Part shown: positions 1-8,662 of the stretch, piece by piece | Position numbering within the stretch: the stretch's first letter is position 1 | Layout: the number at the start of each line of letters is the position of its first letter | Source of the DNA: Bin80 sp965207565 | Lineage (GTDB): Bacteria; Bacteroidota; Rhodothermia; Rhodothermales; Bin80 | Direction of reading: 5' to 3' | Length of the DNA stretch: 64,000 nucleotides | Assembly: GCA_965207565.1 (NCBI GenBank) | Contig: CBDBMQ010000024.1 | Location: 1 to 64,000 of the forward strand | Position numbers and translations under genes: made by a program | Notes under the pieces: generated by a model | What the model was told of the DNA's origin: nothing | Seen by the model: the letters and a program-made list of their open reading frames with translations, nothing else | The model's database searches: none

Positions 1-387
1 TCGATCTTCCGTGATATGAATTGCATCAATATCTACTCCAATAACTTTCACCCCCTGTTCATCCCAGTATCCCTGCCGCTGCAATTCATCAGCCAGGTTC
101 AATCCGGTTTGACCTCCCATGGTTGGCAACACAGCATCTGGACGCTCCTTTTCTACAATACGACGGATTGACTCTGCCGTCAATTCATCCATATAGATTC
201 GATCCGCTGTAATCGGATCGGTCATAATTGTAGCTGGGTTGGAATTGATAAGCACGACTTCATACCCTTCTTTTCGGAGCGCTCTGCATGCCTGCGTTCC
301 AGAGTAGTCAAACTCACAGGCTTGGCCAATCACAATCGGGCCAGATCCAATCAACAAGATTTTTTTAATATCTGTGCGCCGAGGCAT
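1..387 (-). CDS. carB: carbamoyl-phosphate synthase large subunit, N-terminal part (runs off window)
   Basis: The first 129 codons of CarB are present; the rest lies beyond the left edge. CarB makes carbamoyl phosphate from bicarbonate, ATP and the ammonia supplied by CarA, feeding arginine and pyrimidine synthesis in the cytosol. The start reads MPRRTDIKKILLIGSGPIVI, the typical CarB opening, followed by GQACEFDYSGTQACRALR and later PTMGGQTGLNL, both hallmarks of the first ATP-grasp half. The ATG lies 3 bases downstream of the carA stop, so the two genes form an operon. No frame break is seen in this part. Identification is firm. Confidence 0.96.
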   Translation of the reverse strand, partial: MPRRTDIKKILLIGSGPIVIGQACEFDYSGTQACRALRKEGYEVVLINSNPATIMTDPITADRIYMDELTAESIRRIVEKERPDAVLPTMGGQTGLNLADELQRQGYWDEQGVKVIGVDIDAIHITEDR

Positions 388-390
388 CAA

Positions 391-1493
391 TCAGGATTTG
401 GTTTTTGAACACATCATATGTAGGTATTCTTCAAACAGATAGCGACTATCATGCGGCCCCGGGGACGCTTCGGGATGATACTGAACACTGAATCCTTGAA
501 ATTTCTTAAATCGAAGGCCCTCAACTGTTTGATCATTGAGGTTCAGATGGGAAACATCTGCCAATTTAGATGCCACAGACTCAGGATCAACAGAGAACCC
601 ATGATTCTGAGTGGTTACTTCAACATGTCCAGTCGCAAGATTTTTGACCGGTTGATTGGCTCCGCGGTGGCCAACATACATCTTGAACACCTCAATCCCC
701 TGTGCTAGCGCCATCAGTTGATGCCCGAGACAAATTCCAAAAAGAGGTAATCCTATAATCATTGCCTCTCGCACACAATCCACTGCCTCTGACATGGCAC
801 GCGGATCTCCAGGGCCATTAGAAAAAAATAATCCATCTGGGGACCAGGACAAAACATCTTTCAGGGGCGTCGCGCCAGGAAAAACTCTGACCTGACATCC
901 TAGCGCTGCAAACGTACGCAGAATATTCGTTTTCACCCCAAAATCATAGACCGCAATACGCCGGTCACCCGCATCGGAGAATGCGTAAGATTCACTGCAT
1001 GTCACTCTAGATGCCAACTCCAATCCCTCCATGCTGGGCCAAGCCTGTGCTTTTTCGATCAGAGAACTATCCTCCAAGTCTGCGGATGAGATCACAGCAT
1101 TCATGACACCGCACTTACGAATGTGTAGAACCAGCCTCCGAGTATCTATACCTGTGATCCCGACCAGACCATGTCGGTCCATGTAGTTATGTAGGGATTC
1201 CTGTGCCAGTAGGTTGGAATACTTCTGGAAAATGCCCGCACGACCAAAGCAGAAACCATTGGTTTCGCTGCCTCGGTATCCTCATCATGGGCACCATAAT
1301 TCCCAATGTGAGGATAGGTCATCATCATGATCTGTCCATGATACGAGGGATCGGTAAGAATCTCCTGATACCCTGTCATACTTGTATTAAAGCAGAGCTC
1401 TCCTCCACTCTCACCACCGGCACCAATTGCTGTACCGTTGACTACAGTACCGTCAGCCAATGCAAGCTTCGAAGGTCGTGGTACAAAACTCAT
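391..1493 (-). CDS. carA: carbamoyl-phosphate synthase small subunit, split by a frameshift
   Basis: CarA is the glutamine amidotransferase subunit that passes ammonia to CarB. The N-terminal piece starts at 1493 (MSFVPRPSKLALADGTVVNG) and carries the CarA domain, including the CFNTSMTGYQEILTDPSY signature. The C-terminal piece carries the class I amidotransferase domain: the nucleophile loop FGICLGHQLMA and the His/Glu motif QYHPEASPGPHDS. The pieces lie in different frames. Conceptual reading FSRKYSNLLAQESL is restored by one extra base near 1222-1226, so a one-base deletion is implied. The rest is intact, with all catalytic residues present. A sequencing error is more likely than a dead gene because carA is normally needed together with carB. 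Confidence 0.9.
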
Positions 1494-1800
1494 ATTACCC
1501 CGATATTACCATAGTTTTCTACCCATAAAAAAGCCCTCTCGTTACCGAGAAGGCACTCCCTGTTCGCAATAGATCAACTCTCAGATCAAAGATAAGGGCA
1601 TCCGGCGGACATTCCAAATCAACACTGTATGTACGAGCGAAACAAGTATAATTCCCCTGCACTGCGTTCACCAACTCTTCGTGATTGGCGGAGCGTATTA
1701 ACCATTGACTTTAAAGCTACACGTTCGTGCCGATAAAGAGGCCTTGCACTCTTTACACCCCTCTCCCGTCAGTTTCTACAAAACCCATTATGCCTAGCCC
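1494..1800. other. intergenic region upstream of carAB, possible leader
   Basis: About 300 bases separate carA from the Fic remnant. On the minus strand, the region ends in an intrinsic terminator only ~34 bases before the carA ATG, the layout expected of an attenuated leader. A short minus-strand ORF (ATG at 1705) would encode MVNTLRQSRRVGERSAGELY and eight more residues, with five arginines in 28 codons. That is suggestive for an arginine-pathway operon but could be chance. I recognise no known riboswitch or PyrR-type fold by eye. Confidence 0.4.
1527..1556 (-). terminator. intrinsic terminator or attenuator before carA
   Basis: On the minus strand GCCTTCTCG, loop GTAA, CGAGAGGGC is followed directly by TTTTTT. 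This is a 9-bp stem with one G-U pair and a tetraloop, a textbook Rho-independent terminator. It points toward carA and lies ~34 bases before its start codon, so it either ends a short upstream transcript or attenuates carAB. Confidence 0.75.
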
Positions 1801-1834
1801 GAAAAGTCTGTTTTACGCATAAGACGGACTTTTT
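1801..1834. terminator. bidirectional hairpin terminator after the Fic remnant
   Basis: AAAAGTCTGTTTT, loop ACGCAT, then AAGACGGACTTTTT forms a ~13-bp stem with two G-U pairs and A/T tracts on both sides. It can terminate in either direction and directly follows the end of the Fic-family gene on the minus strand. Confidence 0.65.
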
Positions 1835-3014
1835 ATACAGCGGGGTCACTGGTCTTACTCAAAATCCGAGAATACTCAGCATACGCGAAGATGCGATTCT
1901 TCCTCTTTCCGGTTACTTCTTTCACGATGCCCATGCTTTTGAAGGTGTCTGATGGCATTGTATACTGTCGGTAACGAAATGCCGGCATTCTTGGCGGCAT
2001 ACGATGCCGAAAGCACTGGGCGCTCCTGCAGGACCCTATGTACCCGCAGTGATGATGCCGCAAGCTGTCCCGACTCCTTGATTTTTTCATGATCTCTCTC
2101 AAATAACTTAAGAAGTTTTTGGGCAGTCTCGATGGCATGCCCTGACGTATCAATCACACCATCCAAAAAGAATTCAAGCCATGTTTCCCAATCACCATGC
2201 GTGCGCACGCGCTGCAGTAGCTCGTAATAACGGGATCTGTGTGTCTTGAAATACAGACTGAGATAGAGAGTCGGATGTCTTAGAAGTCCACTCACACACA
2301 ATAAAAGTGTAATCAACAACCTCCCTAAGCGCCCATTCCCATCCAGAAATGGATGAATTGTTTCAAATTGAACATGCATAAGACCCGCTTTTACCAGCGT
2401 GGGATATTCGGGATAATCCTTATGGATGAATTTCTCCAGATCACTCATCAAACCAACGACATCTCCTGGAGGAGGGGGAACATATAAAGCATTCCCCGGG
2501 ACGTGATCCTCCGATCCAATTTTGTGATCGCCTAAATTCTCCTGGAAGTTTTGTGCTCCCACGACCTTCAGAGAGGAGTATTTCATGTATTTCCCGCATT
2601 AGGCGCTGACTTAATGGGAAACCGTCTGCAATACGTTTTAGTCCGTGAATCATCGCAGCCACATAATTGGACACCTCCTGTACATCATCCAGGGGAACCC
2701 CGGGCGCACCATCAACTTCGAAAATTAGCAAGGTCAGACAATGATGACTGGGTTCCTTCAATCTGTGATGACAACGTTGCTTCCTGCCTGACATATGTGT
2801 ACAAAAAAATGGGAATACCTGGCAGAATTGCCGTCATGCCATCTAGTCTCCCCATGACCAAATGTGCCTTTTCCAATTTGGCGGCTAACATCTCCATGTT
2901 AACTGGCGGATCTGGTGGAAGCGGTGGTGGCAGATACGCCTCAACCCGCTCCTCCCCTACAGAAGAAATGAGGACATTACTTCCTATTCGAGACTTTACC
3001 TTGTTATGCTGCAT
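1833..3014 (-). pseudogene. Fic-family AMP transferase with three frameshifts
   Basis: Joined over three frames, this reads as a full-length (~390 aa) Fic protein, an enzyme class that usually transfers AMP from ATP to target proteins. The N-terminal Fic_N part holds the inhibitory-type segment SSQIEGTQSSLSDL. The central domain has the catalytic loop HPFLDGNGRLGR (2350-2310 region). The C-terminus is a winged-helix-like segment (AAKNAGISLPTVYNAIRHLQ). Frame breaks lie near 2727, 2497 and 1931. The last two are an extra G in a G run (GGGG for GGG, GGG for GG). Each repair restores conserved Fic sequence, so either the gene is freshly inactivated or the assembly has homopolymer errors. It stands alone; no antitoxin partner is visible. 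Confidence 0.8.
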
Positions 3015-3085
3015 GCGGAATCATGAAATTTTATTTCGACCCTTTTGTAATAAAAAAAATGCATAATTCTTAATTATGTTCCCAC

Positions 3086-5042
3086 CGACTGCTACTCTAT
3101 GATATTCACTGATCGAGGAAAACTGAGCACAGAGCCCTGCTCCAGAGCCAGAATCATGACTCCATAGAAACCAGGAAAGCTAAACAACGAGGTCCTAAGG
3201 ATAATTACGAAACTTAATTATGCGTTTCCATAAATAAAGAAAAGATCGCTTTCTTTATTATCCTCCCCCGGTTGCCACCCATTATACCCAGTGATTGAAG
3301 AAAACTGGGGCTGGGCCCTGCTTTGGAGCTAAGATCATGACTCCTAGAAACCAGGAAAGCTAAACAACGAGGTCCTAAGGATAATTACGAAACTTAATTA
3401 TGCGTTTCCATAAATAAAGAAAAGATCACTTTCTTTATTATCCTCCCATCGACTGCCACTCTATGATATTCACTGACCGAGGAAAACTGAGCACAGAGCC
3501 CTGCTCCAGAGCCAGAATCATGACTCCATAGAAACCAGGAAAGCTAAACAACGAGGTCCTAAGGATAATTACGAAACTTAATTATGCGTTTCCATAAATA
3601 AAGAAAAGATCGCTTTCTTTATTATCCTCCCCCGGTTGCCACCCATTATACCCAGTGATTGAAGAAAACTGGGGCTGGGCCCTGCTTTGGAGCTAAGATC
3701 ATGACTCCTAGAAACCAGGAAAGCTAAACAACGAGGTCCTAAGGATAATTACGAAACTTAATTATGCGTTTCCATAAATAAAGAAAAGATCACTTTCTTT
3801 ATTATCCTCCCATCGACTGCCACTCTATGATATTCACTGACCGAGGAAAACTGAGCACAGAGCCCTGCTCCAGAGCCAGAATCATGACTCCATAGAAACC
3901 AGGAAAGCTAAACAACGAGGTCCTAAGGATAATTACGAAACTTAATTATGCGTTTCCATAAATAAAGAAAAGATCGCTTTCTTTATTATCCTCCCCCGAT
4001 TGCCACCCATTATACCCAGTGATTGAAGAAAACTGGGGCTGGGCCCTGCTTTGGAGCTAAGATCATGACTCCTAGAAACCAGGAAAGCTAAACAACGAGG
4101 TCCTAAGGATAATTACGAAACTTAATTATGCGTTTCCATAAATAAAGAAAAGATCACTTTCTTTATTATCCTCCCATCGACTGCCACTCTATGATATTCA
4201 CTGACCGAGGAAAACTGAGCACAGAGCCCTGCTCCAGAGCCAGAATCATGACTCCATAGAAACCAGGAAAGCTAAACAACGAGGTCCTAAGGATAATTAC
4301 GAAACTTAATTATGCGTTTCCATAAATAAAGAAAAGATCGCTTTCTTTATTATCCTCCCCCGGTTGCCACCCATTATACCCAGTGATTGAAGAAAACTGG
4401 GGCTGGGCCCTGCTTTGGAGCTAAGATCATGACTCCTAGAAACCAGGAAAGCTAAACAACGAGGTCCTAAGGATAATTACGAAACTTAATTATGCGTTTC
4501 CATAAATAAAGAAAAGATCACTTTCTTTATTATCCTCCCATCGACTGCCACTCTATGATATTCACTGACCGAGGAAAACTGAGCACAGAGCCCTGCTCCA
4601 GAGCCAGAATCATGACTCCATAGAAACCAGGAAAGCTAAACAACGAGGTCCTAAGGATAATTACGAAACTTAATTATGCGTTTCCATAAATAAAGAAAAG
4701 ATCGCTTTCTTTATTATCCTCCCCCGATTGCCACCCATTATACCCAGTGATTGAAGAAAACTGGGGCTGGGCCCTGCTTTGGAGCTAAGATCATGACTCC
4801 TAGAAACCAGGAAAGCTAAACAACGAGGTCCTAAGGATAATTACGAAACTTAATTATGCGTTTCCATAAATAAAGAAAAGATCACTTTCTTTATTATCCT
4901 CCCATCGACTGCCACTCTATGATATTCACTGACCGAGGAAAACTGAGCACAGAGCCCTGCTCCAGAGCCAGAATCATGACTCCATAGAAACCAGGAAAGC
5001 TAAACAACGAGGTCCTAAGGATAATTACGAAACTTAATTATG
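3086..5042. repeat. tandem array of alternating A/B ~182-bp repeats, 364-bp dimer period
   Basis: Eleven units run A-B-A-B-A-B-A-B-A-B-A. A units begin at 3086, 3450, 3814, 4178, 4542 and 4906; B units at 3269, 3633, 3997, 4361 and 4725, so the dimer period is exactly 364 bp. The last ~100 bases of A and B are identical apart from one base in a hairpin loop; the first ~80 differ strongly. Copies of the same type are nearly identical. Each unit holds two hairpins: ATAATT/AATTAT with a 9-base loop, and AATAAAGAAA/TTTCTTTATT with a 7-base loop. No open frame of note crosses the array and it is AT-richer than its surroundings. Function is unknown; tandem small-RNA genes, a structural element and inert satellite DNA all fit. 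Confidence 0.95.
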
Positions 5043-5359
5043 ATTCTTCTATAATAAAGAAAATGTCATATTGTTTATTATTAATGAAATAGAATACCGC
5101 TTAGCTGGATCTGGGGAAGAAGTCAGACAGAACTGAGCAGGGATTGTAAACTTGGGCACATGTGCTTCGTACCTTAACGATAAGCTCTTTCGATTCATGT
5201 ACATGGCGGGGAGGCTATTGAGACAGGCTACTGGAATGGAAGGCTGGTTGCGTTGCCGATAGCCCAGACCGTCATCCTCAACGGATCCCCCATAACTATG
5301 TACAACCTGAACCAGCTTTTAATTTAGCCCTCTAAAATACACCAACGACTCCCAAGTGG
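5043..5359. other. intergenic region between repeat array and tonB
   Basis: The first ~40 bases are a diverged continuation of the last repeat unit and form a hairpin: ATAATAAA (5051-5058) pairs with TTTATTAT (5074-5081). The remaining ~270 bases hold no recognisable gene. A 40-odd codon open stretch on the plus strand ending near 5320 matches nothing I know and has no clear start. The tonB promoter should lie here. Confidence 0.6.
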
Positions 5360-6022
5360 ATGCGGCGCCATTTTGACGGAGATCATTACACCTTGCGCTT
5401 GCTTGCCAGTATCTTAGTGGCACAGGTACTGGTTTTGCTTTGCATAAAACTATGGCCCCTCCCTCTGACTCCGGAACCTCTGGATATCACCTACTCCAAT
5501 CCCGAGGCAATCCAGATGGAAGAAATTGTTACGACTCGCCAAACTCGACTTGCCCCACCTCCACCTCCCCCTCTGCCCCCCGTGATCCGACCGGAAGATA
5601 TTATTCTGGAAGAAGATCTGACGCTTGACTTCAATCCACTGACGGTAACAGGTCCCCCAATGGACGAAATCCCCACCGATCCTGAGGGAATTCAACCAAG
5701 TGGCATTGCTGCCTCTGAGCCACCTAAACCAATCCGAATTGTTACACCTGAATATCCTCGATCAGCACAACGGCGCAGAATACGCGCAGAAGTCGTGATC
5801 ACACTGGTCGTAGACCGACAAGGGAAAGTTCAATCTCCACAAGTCCTTGAGCGATACCTATTGGATGGAAAAGAAAATACGCGAACACCGGTGGATGAAT
5901 TAGGATATGGGCTGGAAGAGGCAGCAATAAACGCCGCCATACGGTCTCTATTTCGTCCAGCAAGAAAAGAGGGAATGGCCGTTGACAGTAACCACAGGCT
6001 CACCTTCAAATTCGGAAGTTAA
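5360..6022 (+). CDS. tonB: TonB family energy transducer
   Basis: The 220-residue protein has one N-terminal membrane segment (about residues 11-31, LRLLASILVAQVLVLLCIKL), a proline-rich periplasmic linker (APPPPPPLPPVIRP), and a C-terminal TonB domain opening with PEYPRSAQRRRIRAEVVITL and closing with FRPARKEG. TonB spans the periplasm and passes proton-motive energy from ExbB/ExbD to outer-membrane receptors, such as the two encoded at 17.5-23.2 kb. No exbB or exbD is adjacent. The length and domain order fit small Bacteroidota TonB proteins. The start is the first ATG before the membrane segment. Confidence 0.88.
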   Translation: MRRHFDGDHYTLRLLASILVAQVLVLLCIKLWPLPLTPEPLDITYSNPEAIQMEEIVTTRQTRLAPPPPPPLPPVIRPEDIILEEDLTLDFNPLTVTGPPMDEIPTDPEGIQPSGIAASEPPKPIRIVTPEYPRSAQRRRIRAEVVITLVVDRQGKVQSPQVLERYLLDGKENTRTPVDELGYGLEEAAINAAIRSLFRPARKEGMAVDSNHRLTFKFGS

Positions 6023-6025
6023 ATC

Positions 6026-6214
6026 TCAAGGTAGATCTCGCCAACGAGCATTTTCTACCTCGTGCTCTTCTCCGAACTCATCCCGGTAGGTCTGCTCCAA
6101 GGGCTCGTCATCGCGATCTGGACGATCCACGCCTACTACCTTGTAAATACGCCAGACTGCCCTCGCGATAAAATATCCAATCACCCCAAGTAAAATAACC
6201 GCTACGAAACTCAT
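6026..6214 (-). CDS. small single-pass membrane protein
   Basis: The 62-residue product begins with a hydrophobic helix (MSFVAVILLGVIGYFIARAV) followed by a highly charged tail rich in Asp and Glu and ending ARWRDLP. This is the layout of small Bacteroidota proteins of unknown function such as the DUF4834 group, but I cannot assign it firmly. It converges on tonB with only three bases between the stops. A real gene is likely because the membrane-plus-acidic-tail pattern is not what an antisense shadow gives. Confidence 0.6.
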   Translation of the reverse strand: MSFVAVILLGVIGYFIARAVWRIYKVVGVDRPDRDDEPLEQTYRDEFGEEHEVENARWRDLP

Positions 6215-6349
6215 TCAGTCAGTTGCACAACAGTTTGAAGTAGTCAGTCATATGCAACGCAGGCCCGCTTGCTCCCCGAAAAAAAATCGATCCATATTCT
6301 TTCAGAAACGCAGAACTTGTCTTCCGGTATCCTGCACCATTGCGAAAAA

Positions 6350-6895
6350 TTACTTAGCAGCAGGGATGCTCAACAAACTCCCCTCATCTGCACGGAGTAG
6401 CCCCCAAGGCATCTTGAACAGGAGGGCATCATCGGTACATTGATCCATTGCTACCGCCACAGTGGTACCAACCGGACTCGGAATGTAGCTCTCGGGGGCC
6501 AGATCATACCATGGCTGTAGCACGAACCGCCGCTCTTGCAACCTGGGATGCGGAAGTATAATCCGATCCGTATTGCATGTGACTTGTCCCAGAGTAAGAA
6601 TGTCTAGATCCAAGGTCCTGGGAGCATAGGGGATCGATCGCCGGCGATTCGCTTTCTGCTCAATTGTCTGACAAAAATCTAACAAGTCCTCCGTCTCCAA
6701 ATTCGTTTGCACCTCCACGACCGCATTCAAAAAGTCTGGGGATTCATCGCCGGGATGAAGCGTATGGGCCATGCCCTCATAAACTGGGGAACACCGCAGA
6801 TGCGGATCTATCTTCCGTAAATCTGCTGCCGCCCGTTGCAACCACGCCAATCGGTCCCCCAAATTTGATCCCAATGCGATATAAGCTATTTGCAT
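6350..6895 (-). CDS. folK: 2-amino-4-hydroxy-6-hydroxymethyldihydropteridine pyrophosphokinase
   Basis: HPPK transfers pyrophosphate from ATP to the pterin precursor in folate synthesis. The 181-residue protein has the family start YIALGSNLGDRLAWLQRA, the pterin-binding stretch PDFLNAVVEVQTNL, and the metal/ATP motif PRTLDLDILTLG with the two conserved aspartates, then LPHPRLQERRFVLQPW. All expected motifs are intact. Its ATG lies five bases past the 3' end of the tRNA-Arg gene on the same strand, so it is probably cotranscribed with rpe and the tRNA. Confidence 0.95.
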   Translation of the reverse strand: MQIAYIALGSNLGDRLAWLQRAAADLRKIDPHLRCSPVYEGMAHTLHPGDESPDFLNAVVEVQTNLETEDLLDFCQTIEQKANRRRSIPYAPRTLDLDILTLGQVTCNTDRIILPHPRLQERRFVLQPWYDLAPESYIPSPVGTTVAVAMDQCTDDALLFKMPWGLLRADEGSLLSIPAAK

Positions 6896-6900
6896 TACAG

Positions 6901-6973
6901 TACCCCCGCCAGGACTCGAACCCGGATATACGGCTTAGGAGGCCGTCGCTCTATCCTGTTGAGCTACAGGGGC
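6901..6973 (-). tRNA. tRNA-Arg (CCT anticodon)
   Basis: The minus strand folds as a cloverleaf of 73 bases. The acceptor stem is GCCCCTG with CGGGGGT, the D arm begins TAGCTCAACAGG, the anticodon loop is CTCCTAA, and the T arm is CCGGGTTCGAGTCCTGG. The discriminator base is A and no CCA is encoded. It reads AGG arginine codons. It overlaps the last 39 bases of rpe on the same strand and sits five bases from folK. Confidence 0.92.
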
Positions 6974-7624
6974 AGATGGCTTGCGCAATGCGCGAATCCG
7001 TTCAGACACAATCCCTCCGAAGACCGCACTCCCCGCTACCACAACATCTGCACCATTCTCAGCAACCTCGCGCACATTATCTGGACCAACTCCTCCATCG
7101 ACTTCCAATAATACTTCCTCACCACTCTGATCAATCATGGATCTGAGTTGACGTGTACGCTGATTCGCTTCAGGCAAATAGGACTGACCGGCAAATCCCG
7201 GATACACAGACATGATCATCGCCACATCAATTTTATCAAGCCATGGGCTTACTTGATCCAGAGAAGTGTCTGGGTTCAGGGTTAATCCTGGCTTACATCC
7301 CAATGTGCGAATTTTCTGAAGTGTAGGTCCAATCTCCTTGCAGGCTTCAACGTGAATGGTGATAATATCTGCCCCCGCTTTGGCAAAGTCCTCAACGTAC
7401 CGCTCGGGCTCGGTAATCATCAGGTGCGTATCCAAGACCACACCGGTTCTTCGCTTCAGTGGTTCAAGCGCAGCAACAGCTAATGGACCGAAGGTCAGGT
7501 TCGGCACAAAGTGGCCATCCATCACATCAATATGTAACCAATCCGCCCCCGCATCCACGGCCTCTTCTGCATGGGCCTCCAGCCTTGCGAAATCAGCGGA
7601 AAGAATTGAGGGGGCAATCAGCAT
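6935..7624 (-). CDS. rpe: ribulose-phosphate 3-epimerase
   Basis: Rpe interconverts ribulose 5-phosphate and xylulose 5-phosphate in the pentose phosphate pathway. The 229-residue TIM-barrel protein opens with IAPSILSADFARLEAHAEE, carries the metal-site motif WLHIDVMDGHFVPNLTFG, LDTHLMI, MIMSVYPGFAGQSYLPE and EVDGGVGPDNVREV. The last 12 residues (PVAQQDRATAS at the end) are read out of the tRNA-Arg gene, because the stop codon lies inside the tRNA. The enzyme core is complete before that tail. It follows nuoH by six bases, so it may be transcribed with the Complex I operon. Confidence 0.95.
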   Translation of the reverse strand: MLIAPSILSADFARLEAHAEEAVDAGADWLHIDVMDGHFVPNLTFGPLAVAALEPLKRRTGVVLDTHLMITEPERYVEDFAKAGADIITIHVEACKEIGPTLQKIRTLGCKPGLTLNPDTSLDQVSPWLDKIDVAMIMSVYPGFAGQSYLPEANQRTRQLRSMIDQSGEEVLLEVDGGVGPDNVREVAENGADVVVAGSAVFGGIVSERIRALRKPSAPVAQQDRATAS

Positions 7625-7630
7625 TCTATC

Positions 7631-8656
7631 TCACGAAAAAATGACGACAATGATGGCCATCAAGAGCACATTGACAAGCGCAACAGGCAGTAATACTTTC
7701 CAGCCAATCTGCATCAACTGGTTGTACTTGAAACGGGGCAGGGTCCAGCGTACCCATAAAAACAAAAACCCAAAGAACGCAACCTTGACCAATAAACTCC
7801 CCACCTGCATCAGAGGCAGTAAGATAGAGCCCTCAAGCCACGGAAAAACCGCAAGCAACTGCGGCTCAAATGGGATCAGATAACCCCCAAAGAAGAGCGT
7901 AGCAATCACAAACGAGGCGACAAACCAGTTCACGTACTCAGCCAGAAAAAACATGCCGAATTTCATCCCGCTATACTCCGTATGATAGCCTCCCACCAAC
8001 TCCTGTTCCGCCTCCGGTAAGTCAAACGGGGCACGGTTCGTCTCTGCAAAAGCAGTGATGATAAACAGGATGGCACCAATGGGGTTACGGAAAAAATTCC
8101 ATCCCAGAATTGCACCCCCCATTGCCTGATCCTCTACGATCTCCACGACGCTGAGTGAACCAGCAGTAATTACTACGCTGGCCACAGCTAATCCCATGGA
8201 GAGCTCGTAAGAAATCATCTGCGCACTTGAGCGCAACCCACCAAGAAGTGAAAACTTGCTATTACTGCTCCAGCCAGCAAGCGTGACCCCATAGACCGAG
8301 ATACTCGTCAACGCCAAGATGATCAGAATCCCTACCGCGCTGTCCACAATGACAAAGCCGCGCGCATACGGAATCAATGCCGGCACCGTCATCGCGATCA
8401 CAACCATCACCACCGGAGCCAGTGAGTGAACAAACCTGTTTGCTCCTTCAGGAACGGTATCCTCTTTGAAGACCAGTTTGAACACATCTGCAAACGGCTG
8501 AAAAAATCCTCCCGGCCCAACCCGGTTCGGACCCGGTCGATTTTGGATGAAGGCAGACACTTTCCGCTCGGCATAAACCAGACAGGATGCCGATATCAAC
8601 ATAAAGTTGATGATCCCGAAGGCTACCACGGCCAATAATCCTGGCGATAGATCCAT
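7631..8656 (-). CDS. nuoH: NADH-quinone oxidoreductase subunit H
   Basis: NuoH is the membrane subunit of Complex I that forms much of the quinone-access channel where the peripheral and membrane arms meet. The 341-residue protein has about eight to nine hydrophobic segments and the family motifs AERKVSAFIQNRPGPNRVGP, FAETNRAPFDLPEAEQELV and GYHTEYSGMKFG. It starts six bases after the nuoG stop. NuoI and the membrane subunits J to N do not follow; rpe does. Confidence 0.96.
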   Translation of the reverse strand: MDLSPGLLAVVAFGIINFMLISASCLVYAERKVSAFIQNRPGPNRVGPGGFFQPFADVFKLVFKEDTVPEGANRFVHSLAPVVMVVIAMTVPALIPYARGFVIVDSAVGILIILALTSISVYGVTLAGWSSNSKFSLLGGLRSSAQMISYELSMGLAVASVVITAGSLSVVEIVEDQAMGGAILGWNFFRNPIGAILFIITAFAETNRAPFDLPEAEQELVGGYHTEYSGMKFGMFFLAEYVNWFVASFVIATLFFGGYLIPFEPQLLAVFPWLEGSILLPLMQVGSLLVKVAFFGFLFLWVRWTLPRFKYNQLMQIGWKVLLPVALVNVLLMAIIVVIFS

Positions 8657-8662
8657 CCACCC

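Noticed and set aside
3086..5042. CRISPR array
   Set aside because: Units are ~182 bp and contain no short direct repeat with variable spacers; A and B are whole-unit duplicates.
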